From positions 333,345 through 369,864 of the forward strand of contig BPGW01000002.1 of NCBI GenBank assembly GCA_026003235.1: 36,520 bases of DNA. The letters are read 5' to 3'. The DNA comes from Bacteroidia bacterium. Lineage in GTDB: Bacteria; Bacteroidota; Bacteroidia; SpSt-205. The notes under the pieces were generated by a model, which did not search any database, was not told the DNA's origin, and saw nothing but the letters and a program-made list of their open reading frames with translations. Positions within the stretch are counted from its first letter, which is position 1. Every line of letters begins with the position of its first letter. Of this stretch, positions 15,659 through 23,183 are shown in pieces. A program made the position numbers and the translations under genes.

Positions 15659-17499
15659 GCCCGTTGAGCTACCCGCCCTTCGTAGAACTGCATAAAGGCC
15701 CGATTTACCTGGGCATAGCCGCCGGGGGTGGGGTAATGGCCGGTGAAGTACCAGTCCCCGCGGTGGTTGGGCAGCGCCTTGGACAGGTTCTCAACAGGCT
15801 GGAAGACCAGCGTAAGGGGACATTCCAGTTCGGGGGGCCTGACCAGCTCAGCGATTTTGGCTGCAATCTGCGCTTCCGTAAAGGGCGCATAGATGGCTTT
15901 TACGTAGTTGGTGGTGGTGAAGTCTGGGGTGCCTTCGGCGCTGCGGCACAGCTCGTAGGTGCGAGTGAGCACTTCCTCCATGTGGTATTCTTTCAACAGC
16001 GCTACGGCCGCCTGGAAAGCAATCAGGTCCCCCAGCGAAGCCATGTCTATGCCGTAAAAGTCCGGATACCGGATTTGGGGGGCAGAAGAGGCGATGATGA
16101 GGTGGGCGGGTTGCAGTTGGGCCAGCGTGCGCAAGAGGGTCTGGCGCAGGGTCGTCCCTCGCACAATAGAGTCATCCAAGCATACCAGCGTGTCTTCGCC
16201 CGGGCGCACCACGCCGTAAATCACATCGTAAACATGGCGAGAGAGTTCATTGCGCAGCTCAGGAGCTGAAATAAAAGTACGGCTCTGGGTGTCTTTCCAG
16301 ACTAAATATTCGGCTCGGATACGCTGGCTTAGGATCGCTTTCAGTTCTTCTTCGGTGGGGGTGAAGGACTGGAGTTTTTTGTATTGGCGCAGGACGAGGA
16401 TGTTTTCCAGTTCTTTCAGCAGGCCCCAGAAAGCCGATTGGGAAGTGTTAGGGATGTAAGTGAAGATGACCTTTTCAAAGTTGTAGTCCAGCAGCCGAGC
16501 GATTTCATGGGCCAGCAAGGCGCCGAGGGCTTTGCGTTCCTGGTAGATGTGGGGGGAGTTTCCTCGGGAGAAGTAGATGCGTTCAAAGGCGCAGCGAGTA
16601 GGCTTAGGGGCGGGTTCGGTATAAGGGGTCACTTCCCAGCGGCCTTGGGGGTTTACTGCCAACACATGGCCAGGGGGCAGTTCTTGGACCTGGCTGGGCA
16701 AGACGCCGAATACATTATGGAGGGCGGCTGCTTCCGAGGCCACGGCTATCACTTCGGGTGTGACCAGGTAGTAAGCGGGGCGTATGCCTAGGGGGTCCCG
16801 CATCACGAAACCCCAGCCGTTGCCCAGGAAGCCCGCAATCACGTAGCCGCCATCCCAACGCCGGGCGCTGCGCGCTATCCACTCCACCAGCGGGAAATGC
16901 TCGGTGATGTAGGCTGTAGCTTCGCTTTTGGGCAGGTTCTTTGCTTTGGCCTCTTGGTAAAGGGCCTCCACATAAGCGTCCAGGAAGTGGCCCATCCTTT
17001 CCAGGATGGTGTAGGTGTCACTGCGATAGAGGGGATGCTGGCCCAGTTCCACCAGGCGGTCAAAAAGCTCTTGGGCGTTGGTGAGGTTGAAGTTGCCGGC
17101 TATGGCGAGGGAGCGGGAGGGCCAGCTATTCTGACGAATCACGGGGTGGGTCTCGTCTAAGGTGTAACCCCCAAAGGTGCCATACCTTAGGTGGGCTAAG
17201 TACGCTTCGCCTACAAAGGGAAAGGCATACGGATCAGCGCCTTTTTGCTGGTGCTCCTCCCAGGCTTTCCAGATTTCTTCTACGAGGAATTTCCAGGGTG
17301 GAGCGGGTTCCACGAGCCTTTTGCGGAAAAAGTAGGGGGAACCTGGCGCTGCGTGGGCTTTGTAGGTGAGGAGGCCTGCGCCATCTTGTCCGCGGTTGCG
17401 CTGCTTTTGAAGGAGGAGAGAGACTTGTTTGAGGCCCCAAACAGGAGAAGGGTACGAGGAGAGGGGCTTGAGCAGGCGGAGCCACACCACGCCGCACAT
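15643..17499 (-). CDS. purF: Amidophosphoribosyltransferase, long Bacteroidota form
   Basis: First committed enzyme of de novo purine synthesis: uses glutamine and PRPP to make phosphoribosylamine. Cys2, directly after the initiator Met, is the nucleophile of the class II glutaminase; NRGQDGAG and HLRYGTFGG are glutaminase motifs. The phosphoribosyltransferase half holds CAFERIYFSRGNS (from 303) and the PRPP loop LVCLDDSIVRGTT ending at residue 450. At 618 aa it exceeds classical PurF (about 470-510 aa), with extra segments in the glutaminase half and after the PRPP site. I recall this longer variant from Bacteroidota, and the exact role of the long paralogue is not settled to my knowledge. 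A second, standard purF elsewhere is possible. The start is fixed by MCG and by a -7-like element four bases upstream. Confidence 0.85.
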   Translation of the reverse strand: MCGVVWLRLLKPLSSYPSPVWGLKQVSLLLQKQRNRGQDGAGLLTYKAHAAPGSPYFFRKRLVEPAPPWKFLVEEIWKAWEEHQQKGADPYAFPFVGEAYLAHLRYGTFGGYTLDETHPVIRQNSWPSRSLAIAGNFNLTNAQELFDRLVELGQHPLYRSDTYTILERMGHFLDAYVEALYQEAKAKNLPKSEATAYITEHFPLVEWIARSARRWDGGYVIAGFLGNGWGFVMRDPLGIRPAYYLVTPEVIAVASEAAALHNVFGVLPSQVQELPPGHVLAVNPQGRWEVTPYTEPAPKPTRCAFERIYFSRGNSPHIYQERKALGALLAHEIARLLDYNFEKVIFTYIPNTSQSAFWGLLKELENILVLRQYKKLQSFTPTEEELKAILSQRIRAEYLVWKDTQSRTFISAPELRNELSRHVYDVIYGVVRPGEDTLVCLDDSIVRGTTLRQTLLRTLAQLQPAHLIIASSAPQIRYPDFYGIDMASLGDLIAFQAAVALLKEYHMEEVLTRTYELCRSAEGTPDFTTTNYVKAIYAPFTEAQIAAKIAELVRPPELECPLTLVFQPVENLSKALPNHRGDWYFTGHYPTPGGYAQVNRAFMQFYEGRVAQRAYELR

Positions 17500-17511
17500 A
17501 GGGCGAAGTTA
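17497..17511 (-). promoter_or_regulatory. -7-like element of purF embedded in the preceding stop codon
   Basis: On the minus strand TAACTTCG (17511-17504), one mismatch to TAnnTTTG, then CCCT and ATG. The first three bases, TAA, are also the stop codon of the upstream glycosyltransferase gene. Confidence 0.55.
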
Positions 17512-18690
17512 GGCAAGGTGGGTCGGGTGAAAAAAGGCCTTCTCAAGCTGAGGTACCAGCTCTTGCGCCAGCCGCCGCCGATCAAAAAGCCTCTCGGCCA
17601 AGCGGCGAGCTCGGTCGGCCGCCCTCTCCCAGGCTCGCCGATCCCAATAATAGCGTAAGATGCCCTCAGCAAACCCTTCTGGTGTGCGAGCTGAGAACCC
17701 ACAGCCGGCTTCTTCCAGCAGGGCAGCCTGCCAACCGCCGTAGTTCAGTCCCACCACCAGCCCGGTGGCCAGGTAATCGTAAAACTTGTTAGCGCTATTG
17801 GTCTCCAGCAGGGGAATAGGCAACACCGTAGACACCCCGATGTGACAGAGGGAGAGGTAGTACGGCACTTCTTCTACGGGGACGGGTTTCAGGAAGCGCA
17901 CCCGGGGGAGGTGTTGGGCTTTCTGGAGGAGAAGGGGTTTTTCGGCCCCGTCTCCTATCAGCCAAAATTCTATGGCGGGGTAGTCTTGGAGCCGCTGCGC
18001 CACTTCAAGCAGGAAAGTCAGGTGGTTGACTCGGCCGAAGGTGCCTGCGTACACGACTCGGAAGGGCAAGAAGGGGGGATGGCTTCGCCGGCGAAAGAGG
18101 CTTGGGCGGGTGCCATTGTAGCTAAGGTAAGCCTGCTTCAGACCCAGCGTTTCTCGGATAGAGGGGGAGAGGGCCACACACAGGCTGGCTTCTCGGTAAG
18201 CCAGGCGGCTAAGCCAGCGAAGGGGCCCACGTAAGAGAGCTGGCACAGCGCCCATGGCTTCCGGGATAGCTGGCCAGGCGTCGTACAATTCTACGGCATA
18301 CGGAAGGCCCAAGATCTTCTTACGAAGCCAGGCCAGCCAGACCAAAAACGGCGGGGGTACCGTGGCTATTAGGGCTATTCTTTTTCGGCGCCATCGCCAC
18401 AGCAGCGCCGCACTCCAGAGCGAAAACCGCACCCAATCCAGCACCCTTTCCCCCAAGCGGCGCTTCTGGTGGTAGGGGGTAGGCAGGTAAACCACGGGAA
18501 CGCCCTCGGGCGTGCGAAAGCAGCGCCGACCATGAAGGTGGGCTCTCAGCGCAGGGGGGAAATAAGTGCCCCCAGCAAGAATCCACACCTCCAGCCCTTG
18601 CGCTTGCCAGTAGCGGGCCAGGTCATAACTGCGGCGATTCCCCCAGCCGCCTGGCGGAGTGAAGTAGTATTGCCAGTAGACGAGCCTCAC
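17509..18690 (-). CDS. Glycosyltransferase family 4 protein
   Basis: GT-B glycosyltransferase of 393 aa. The N-terminus YWQYYFTPPGGWGNRRSYDLA is the acceptor-side glycine-rich loop of WbuB-like GT4 enzymes. The C-terminal half has FRVVYAGTFGRVNHLTFLL, a typical start of the donor domain, then FWLIGDGAEKPLL and LLETNSANKFYDYLATGLVV, matching the E-x7-E-like nucleotide-sugar region with NKFYDYLA. It is cytoplasmic or membrane-peripheral. It follows the WecA-like gene with a GTGA overlap of 4 nt, so the pair probably starts and extends an undecaprenyl-linked glycan for O-antigen, capsule or T9SS-linked A-LPS type material. The exact sugar cannot be read from the sequence. GTG start taken from the overlap and the family N-terminus. 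Confidence 0.88.
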   Translation of the reverse strand: MRLVYWQYYFTPPGGWGNRRSYDLARYWQAQGLEVWILAGGTYFPPALRAHLHGRRCFRTPEGVPVVYLPTPYHQKRRLGERVLDWVRFSLWSAALLWRWRRKRIALIATVPPPFLVWLAWLRKKILGLPYAVELYDAWPAIPEAMGAVPALLRGPLRWLSRLAYREASLCVALSPSIRETLGLKQAYLSYNGTRPSLFRRRSHPPFLPFRVVYAGTFGRVNHLTFLLEVAQRLQDYPAIEFWLIGDGAEKPLLLQKAQHLPRVRFLKPVPVEEVPYYLSLCHIGVSTVLPIPLLETNSANKFYDYLATGLVVGLNYGGWQAALLEEAGCGFSARTPEGFAEGILRYYWDRRAWERAADRARRLAERLFDRRRLAQELVPQLEKAFFHPTHLA

Positions 18691-19706
18691 AAGGGGGTGC
18701 GAACCCGAGCCAGCGAGAAGAGCCGCTGCAAATGGCGCAGATGCACATACCCAATGACCAAGCCCACCAGGCCAATCAGAAGGAGGCTACCGAGCCATCC
18801 CTGCGGGTATGGAGCCAGCAAGATAGACACCAGGCCCAGAGTGAGCTGGCTTCCTCCCAGCGCAAGGGGTATCATCGGGACGGCCCAGCCCAGGTGCGCA
18901 AGCCGGTGGGTTAGATGATCGGTTCCTCCATGAAAAGGATGCTGGCTGCGCGCCAGCCGGGAAACGATGACCCAGAAGGTATCTCCTGCCAGGATAGCAA
19001 AAAGGCCCACCAGCCACACCAGCCGCATCCACCCTTCTTGGAAAGGGAGCGCGTGAAAGACCTGCGTGCCCCAGTAAGCCAGCACAAACCCCAGAAACTG
19101 GCTGCCGTTGTCGCCCATGTAGAGGTGAGAGGGGTGCCAGTTGCGCACGAGAAAGGCTGCGAGGGCTCCAGCTATGCCCAGATAGAGTAGGAGGTGGGGT
19201 TCGCCAGGGAGGAGCCAAGGGCTCATCGCAAGCAGGACCAAGGCAAGGCTGCCTGCGACCCCGTCCATGTTGTCCATCATGTTGAAGGCGTTCATCACAG
19301 CGGTGTACCAGAAAAGGGTGAGCGGTAAGGAGAGCCAAGCTGGCTCCACGGAGAGGGTTGGAGCGCCTAAAACCAGGGCGAGCGTGGCGGCGCCTACTTG
19401 CCCCATGAGCTTTAGGAAGGGGATGGCCACAAAGGCGTCATCGGCCAGGCCCGTGAGAAAGGCCACAATACCTCCCGCCAAAAAAGACCGCGTCACACTT
19501 AGGCCTTCGGGCTGCCAAGCGCCCAGCGCTAACGCTAAAATGAAGAAGCTGAGCCCCCCTATGATAGGTTTGCGCTGGCTATTCCACCGGCGTTGGTTCG
19601 GAATGCCTTGGCTGAGAGCCCCTAACCGCCGCGCAAATCGTAAAAAAATCTCGTTCCATGCCCAGGCAGAGAGAAAGCCGACTGCTACTACGCTGAAGAA
19701 AGCCAT
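18687..19706 (-). CDS. WecA/MraY-like undecaprenyl-phosphate glycosyl-1-phosphate transferase
   Basis: Polytopic membrane enzyme of 339 aa that transfers a sugar-1-phosphate (GlcNAc-type in WecA) from a UDP-sugar to undecaprenyl phosphate, starting a surface glycan. Landmarks: PNQRRWNSQRKPIIGGLSFF near the N-terminus, the Asp pair in GLADDAFVAIPFLKL, NAFNMMDNMDGVAGS with the metal Asp residues, and HLYMGDNGSQFLGF. About ten hydrophobic segments. WecA is preferred over MraY because the histidine-rich cytosolic loop is SQHPFHGGTDHLTHRL, the WecA/TagO-like form, and no mur genes are nearby. The start is put at ATG 19706 and not at GTG 19727, because the GTG overlaps the -7 element TATATTTG and could not be in the transcript. 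It is the first gene of a two-gene unit with the GT4 gene. Confidence 0.88.
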   Translation of the reverse strand: MAFFSVVAVGFLSAWAWNEIFLRFARRLGALSQGIPNQRRWNSQRKPIIGGLSFFILALALGAWQPEGLSVTRSFLAGGIVAFLTGLADDAFVAIPFLKLMGQVGAATLALVLGAPTLSVEPAWLSLPLTLFWYTAVMNAFNMMDNMDGVAGSLALVLLAMSPWLLPGEPHLLLYLGIAGALAAFLVRNWHPSHLYMGDNGSQFLGFVLAYWGTQVFHALPFQEGWMRLVWLVGLFAILAGDTFWVIVSRLARSQHPFHGGTDHLTHRLAHLGWAVPMIPLALGGSQLTLGLVSILLAPYPQGWLGSLLLIGLVGLVIGYVHLRHLQRLFSLARVRTPL

Positions 19707-19726
19707 ACAGGAGTCTCGGGCATGCA

Positions 19727-19734
19727 CAAATATA
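19727..19734 (-). promoter_or_regulatory. -7 promoter element of the WecA-like gene
   Basis: TATATTTG on the minus strand (19734-19727), 20 bases before ATG 19706. This is the only element in the window spaced far enough to leave a short 5' leader, roughly 15 nt. Confidence 0.65.
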
Positions 19735-19743
19735 CGGCTTGCT

Positions 19744-19758
19744 TACCTTTGCCTGGTG
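19744..19758 (+). promoter_or_regulatory. -7 promoter element and leaderless GTG start of gcvT
   Basis: TACCTTTG at 19744-19751, four bases (cctg), GTG at 19756. It lies 9 bp from the divergent WecA-gene element. It excludes the long in-frame upstream extension to 19267. Confidence 0.75.
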
Positions 19759-20874
19759 CACAAAGCAACCCCACTTTTGGATTTACACCGGTCCCTGGGG
19801 GCGCAAGTCACGGTTTTCGGGGGATGGGAGATGCCCCTTCGCTACCGGGGCGAGATCAAAGAACATCAAGCTGTACGGGAGAAGGTCGGACTTTTTGACC
19901 TCTCACACATGGGGGAGTTTCTGGTACGGGGCCGTAGGGCAGCGGAGTACCTCCAGCGCCTCCTGACAAACGATGTAGCTCGCCTTGCCCCAGGCCGAGC
20001 GCAGTACTCGTTTCTCCTGAACCCTCAGGGCGGTGTCTTGGACGACCTGATTGTGTACCAGCTGGAGCCGGAGCTTTTTCTCCTCGTCGTGAACGCCGCT
20101 AACACCGAAAAAGACTGGGCCTGGCTCCAAGATAACCCCCCTCCCCCTGGAGTAGAACTCCAAAACATCTCCGAGGAGACGGTGCTGCTGGCCCTCTCAG
20201 GGCCGGACAGTACGGCGGTTCTGGCACCTCTTACGGACGCTGAGGCGGTGTCTGCGCTTCCTTACTATGGCTGCTATAAGGGCATGGTCGCCGGCATTCC
20301 TCATGTGCTGGTGGCTACGACGGGCTACACCGGCGAATGGACCTACGAGCTTTTTGTGCGGCGGGAAGAGGGCCCTCGCCTCTGGGAGGCCTTGATGGAG
20401 CAAGGAGGGGTGCAACCGGCTGGCCTGGCGGCCCGCAACACCCTCCGGCTGGAAATGGGCTACCTCCTCTGTGGGCAGGATATGGACGAGGAGACGACCC
20501 CCTTGGAAGCCGGGGCCGGCTGGGCGGTCAAGCTGGACAAAGGCGATTTTATCGGACGCCAAGCCCTCCTGCAGCAAAAGGCTCAGGGGCTTTCCCGCAA
20601 ACTCGTGGGCCTGATGAGCGAATCTCCCCGAGCTATCCCTCGTGATGGAATGGCCCTGCTTTCCGAAGCCGGCGAGCCCCTCGGCCGTATCACTTCAGGC
20701 TCGCTTTCCCCCACCCTTCAGCGAGGGGTGGCCCTGGGCTATGTCCCTCCCTCCGTCGCGCTCGGGCAGAAGGTGTGGATAGAGCTGCGCAGAGAGCGGG
20801 TGCCTCTCACGATCACGCGTCCGCCTTTTGTGTCGGATACCTCCCTGCTGCGTCGCACAAAGGTTCGGCTATGA
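19756..20874 (+). CDS. gcvT: Glycine cleavage system T protein (aminomethyltransferase)
   Basis: Tetrahydrofolate-dependent enzyme that takes the aminomethyl group from the lipoylated H protein, releasing ammonia and 5,10-methylene-THF. From GTG 19756 the product is 372 aa, the family norm, and starts HKATPLLDLHRSLGAQVTVF as T proteins do. Further landmarks are GWEMPLRY, GLFDLSHMGEFLVRG, LLTNDVARLAPGRAQYSFLL, GYTGEWTYELFV, LRLEMGYLLCGQDMDEETTP and the C-terminal barrel with GRITSGSLSPTLQRGVALGY. The related YgfZ and dimethylglycine oxidase families fit less well. It heads the gcvT-comB-rlmI unit and ends with an ATGA overlap to comB. gcvH and gcvP are not in the window. Confidence 0.95.
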   Translation: MHKATPLLDLHRSLGAQVTVFGGWEMPLRYRGEIKEHQAVREKVGLFDLSHMGEFLVRGRRAAEYLQRLLTNDVARLAPGRAQYSFLLNPQGGVLDDLIVYQLEPELFLLVVNAANTEKDWAWLQDNPPPPGVELQNISEETVLLALSGPDSTAVLAPLTDAEAVSALPYYGCYKGMVAGIPHVLVATTGYTGEWTYELFVRREEGPRLWEALMEQGGVQPAGLAARNTLRLEMGYLLCGQDMDEETTPLEAGAGWAVKLDKGDFIGRQALLQQKAQGLSRKLVGLMSESPRAIPRDGMALLSEAGEPLGRITSGSLSPTLQRGVALGYVPPSVALGQKVWIELRRERVPLTITRPPFVSDTSLLRRTKVRL

Positions 20875-21599
20875 GGGTTCGGCCGCTTGTACGGGTGTGC
20901 CTTTCCACGGCGCTTATCCCCACCTTCAAGGTGGAAGAGTACATTGTGGTGGTGATTGATATTTTGCGGGCTACGACCAGCTTTTGTGTGGCGTTGGATA
21001 GGGGCGCGAAGGAGATTCGGCCGGTCTCTTCGCTGCGGGCCTGTCGCCGGCTCAAAAAAGAAGGCTACCTCACGGCCGCCGAACGAGGAGCCCAGAAAGT
21101 GCCTGGCTTTGACTTTGGCAATTCCCCGCACGAGTTTCTGGAGGCGGACCTGCAAGGCCAAAAGCTTGCCTTCACCACGACCAACGGCACACGAGCCCTT
21201 CAGGCTGTGCGCCGAGCTAAAAAGGTCGTAGCAGGCGCCTTCGTCAATATGTCGGTTCTCCTGGACTGGCTGCGCGCCCAAGACGAGCCCGTGCTCTTGG
21301 TCTGCTCAGGTTGGAAAGACCATGTCAACCTGGAGGATACCCTTTTCGCCGGGGCCTTGGCGACCGAACTGGAGGGAGACTTCCGCGTCAACGACGACGC
21401 TACCCTCATCGCCATGAGCCTGTACCAGATGGCGGACCACCGGAAAAAGTACTACCTTGAGCACTCGGCCCACTTTGAGCGGCTGGTTGAGCTGGGCATG
21501 CAACGGGATGTGAAGTACTGCTTGCGGCGGGACTTGCATCCAGTTTTGCCTTATTACCAGGACGGGGTGTTGGTTCCGCTTCTTGCTGTGCAGGCGTGA
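20871..21599 (+). CDS. comB: 2-phosphosulfolactate phosphatase (ComB family)
   Basis: Mg-dependent phosphatase family named for the archaeal coenzyme M enzyme that converts 2-phosphosulfolactate to sulfolactate. From ATG 20871 the product is 242 aa, the usual length; an in-frame GTG at 20775 is inside gcvT and is rejected. Recognisable segments are VVVIDILRATTSFCVALDRG, GFDFGNSPHEF, LAFTTTNGTRAL, LLVCSGWKDHVNLEDTLFAG and DVKYCLRRDLHPVLPYYQDG. Bacteria do not generally make coenzyme M, and ComB homologues are frequent in Bacteroidota; a link to sulfonate metabolism such as sulfonolipid precursors is speculative. It sits between gcvT (ATGA overlap) and rlmI (adjacent stop and start), so it is translated from one operon. 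Confidence 0.9.
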   Translation: MRVRPLVRVCLSTALIPTFKVEEYIVVVIDILRATTSFCVALDRGAKEIRPVSSLRACRRLKKEGYLTAAERGAQKVPGFDFGNSPHEFLEADLQGQKLAFTTTNGTRALQAVRRAKKVVAGAFVNMSVLLDWLRAQDEPVLLVCSGWKDHVNLEDTLFAGALATELEGDFRVNDDATLIAMSLYQMADHRKKYYLEHSAHFERLVELGMQRDVKYCLRRDLHPVLPYYQDGVLVPLLAVQA

Positions 21600-22766
21600 A
21601 TGGCTCGCCTTCGCAAGGTTCGCCTACGGCCAGGTAAAGCGGCTAAAATCCGCCAGCAGCGGCACCCCTGGCTTTTTTCAGGGGCTTTTGCCCCAGAGGC
21701 TACGGCGGAGGCCGGCGACATCGTCTTGGTCTGTGATGAGCATGGCAACCCCCTTGCGTATGGGCACTGGGACCCTGAGAGCCCGATTCGGTGCCGGGTA
21801 TTTGCCTGGACAGACCAGAAGCTTGTTCCCAACGAGCGGTTTTGGCAGGAGCGCTTAGCGCAGGCGCTGGCTTGGCGCCGCAGCTTGCCTGACCTTCAGG
21901 TCACCAACGCCTATCGCCTCCTCAACAGCGAGGGAGACCACCTTCCGGGCCTCATCGTGGATGTGTATGACACCGTAGCGGTCCTTCAGCTTCGCACGCC
22001 GGGGGCCGAGCGCCTTCGGGCTCCGTTGGTGCGTTTTCTGACTGAGCAGCTGTCCCTTACAGGCATTTACTTGCGCCGAGAAAGCCTGGCTCAGTCCGCG
22101 TGGATTTGGGGAACCCCCACACCGGAGGTGACTATTGAGGAACACGGGCTTCGGTTCGTCGTGTCTATTGAGCGCGGGCAGAAGACAGGCTTTTTCCTGG
22201 ACCAGCGGGCTAACCGCCAGCTTTTGCGCCAGTATGCCCGAGGGAAGCGGGTAGCCAACTTTTTTGCGTATACGGGAGGGTTTACCGTGTATGCGGCAGC
22301 GGGAGGGGCTACCCAGCTCCTGTCTGTGGAAATCATGTCCGAGCCGGCTGCGCTGATTGAGAAAAACCTGGCCCTCAATGGCCTTTCGCAGGTGCCGCAC
22401 GCCCTGTGGGTGGCCGATGCCTTTGAGGCCCTGGAAAGGTTGGAGCCGGGGGCTTGGGATATTATTGTGTTGGATCCGCCGGCCTTTACCCATCATCAGG
22501 ACGCCTTACCCCAGGCGCTACGAGGCTACCGGGAAATCAATCGTCGTGCGCTTCGGCTGCTGCCGCCAGGCGGCCTGCTTTTTACCTTTTCGTGTTCTGG
22601 GCATGTCACGCCTTCGCTGTTTCGGGATGTGCTTTTCCAGGCCGCCATGGACGCCGACAGGGCGGTGCAGCTGCTGGGGGTGCTCCATGCCCCCGCCGAC
22701 CACCCCATTGACCTGTATCATCCCCAAGGAGAGTACCTGAAGGGGCTGGTGTTGCGGGTTGAGTAG
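21600..22766 (+). CDS. rlmI: 23S rRNA m5C methyltransferase, RlmI-like
   Basis: SAM-dependent RNA methyltransferase of 388 aa. E. coli RlmI methylates C1962 of 23S rRNA; the exact target here is inferred. An N-terminal PUA domain spans roughly residues 1-75 (LRKVRLRPGKAAKIRQQRHP, then WLFSGAF). A middle domain carries LLNSEGDHLPGLIVDVY, a strong RlmI-family motif. The Rossmann methyltransferase domain has GFFLDQRANRQLL, then VANFFAYTGGFTVYAAAGGA (SAM loop) and DIIVLDPPAF (catalytic region), with FTFSCSGHV near the end, whose Cys matches the family SCS motif. Its ATG follows the comB stop directly. The TRAM/RlmD group lacks the PUA start, so RlmI is preferred. Confidence 0.9.
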   Translation: MARLRKVRLRPGKAAKIRQQRHPWLFSGAFAPEATAEAGDIVLVCDEHGNPLAYGHWDPESPIRCRVFAWTDQKLVPNERFWQERLAQALAWRRSLPDLQVTNAYRLLNSEGDHLPGLIVDVYDTVAVLQLRTPGAERLRAPLVRFLTEQLSLTGIYLRRESLAQSAWIWGTPTPEVTIEEHGLRFVVSIERGQKTGFFLDQRANRQLLRQYARGKRVANFFAYTGGFTVYAAAGGATQLLSVEIMSEPAALIEKNLALNGLSQVPHALWVADAFEALERLEPGAWDIIVLDPPAFTHHQDALPQALRGYREINRRALRLLPPGGLLFTFSCSGHVTPSLFRDVLFQAAMDADRAVQLLGVLHAPADHPIDLYHPQGEYLKGLVLRVE

Positions 22767-22769
22767 GGC

Positions 22770-22798
22770 TTGCAGATGTCAGAAAAGTCGTATCTTTG
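22770..22798 (+). promoter_or_regulatory. Full -33/-7 promoter of the tRNA-Gly/tRNA-Leu unit
   Basis: TTG at 22770-22772, 18 bp, then TATCTTTG at 22791-22798. The mature tRNA-Gly begins 8 nt further on, so transcription must start within those 8 bases. This calibrates the element-to-start distance for the protein genes. Confidence 0.8.
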
Positions 22799-22806
22799 CC
22801 CTGCTT

Positions 22807-22879
22807 GCGGCAGTAGCTCAGCTGGTAGAGCGCAACCTTGCCAAGGTTGAGGTCGCGGGTTCGAGTCCCGTCTGCCGCT
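22807..22879 (+). tRNA. tRNA-Gly (anticodon GCC)
   Basis: A 73-nt cloverleaf. The acceptor stem GCGGCAG (22807-22813) pairs with CTGCCGC (22872-22878) and the discriminator is T. The anticodon stem CAACCTTGCCAAGGTTG presents GCC, reading GGC and GGT. The T arm GCGGGTTCGAGTCCCGT is canonical. CCA is not encoded. Confidence 0.97.
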
Positions 22880-22891
22880 CCCCTTAGCTTA

Positions 22892-22978
22892 GCCGAGGTG
22901 GTGGAATCGGTAGACACGCAGGACTTAAAATCCTGTCGCCTGAAAAAGGCGGTACGGGTTCGAGTCCCGTCCTCGGCA
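22892..22978 (+). tRNA. tRNA-Leu (anticodon TAA)
   Basis: An 87-nt class II tRNA with a long variable arm. The acceptor GCCGAGG pairs with CCTCGGC (22971-22977) and the discriminator is A22978. The anticodon loop CTTAAAA within the CAGGA/TCCTG stem gives TAA. The variable arm stem is formed by CGCCT and AGGCG. CCA is not encoded, so the 3' end must be cut after A22978 and CCA added. It lies 12 nt after tRNA-Gly and 4 nt before the ATG of the next gene. Confidence 0.97.
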
Positions 22979-22982
22979 TAGC

Positions 22983-23183
22983 ATGGACGAAGCCTTTGAG
23001 GCGTTCCTGCGAGAAAAGCGCATCCATCCTAAAAAGTGGGCAGAAGGACTTCCAGAGGCGGAGAGGGCAATACACCTTGAGGCTTTTCGTGTCCTTGGGC
23101 GTAAGGCTTACGAGCAGCGGTATTTGTTTTACTTCAACGCGTGGCGAAAGCTGTATCCGCTTTCCGAGGAGTTGTCGGCCTGA
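22983..23183 (+). CDS. Small conserved-looking protein of unknown function (66 aa)
   Basis: A 66-aa soluble protein with an evenly acidic/basic, helical composition: FEAFLREKRIHPKKWAEGLP, then YEQRYLFYFNAWRKLYPL at the C-terminus. I recall short Bacteroidota proteins with the same plan (FL-SKKI- start, W/F in the middle, RRKYPL-like end), but cannot name the family. No signal peptide or membrane segment. The ATG lies only 4 nt after the 3' end of tRNA-Leu, and no separate promoter is present, so it is expected on the tRNA transcript and freed by tRNA processing. The 3' end overlaps the following permease frame by 43 nt if that gene starts at GTG 23141. Confidence 0.75.
   Translation: MDEAFEAFLREKRIHPKKWAEGLPEAERAIHLEAFRVLGRKAYEQRYLFYFNAWRKLYPLSEELSA

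Noticed and set aside
19267-19755. N-terminal extension of gcvT
   Set aside because: It runs antisense through the WecA-like gene and is not protein-like; promoter and family N-terminus fix the start at GTG 19756.
20775-20870. N-terminal extension of comB
   Set aside because: It lies in the gcvT 3' end; the ATGA overlap start at 20871 matches the family length.
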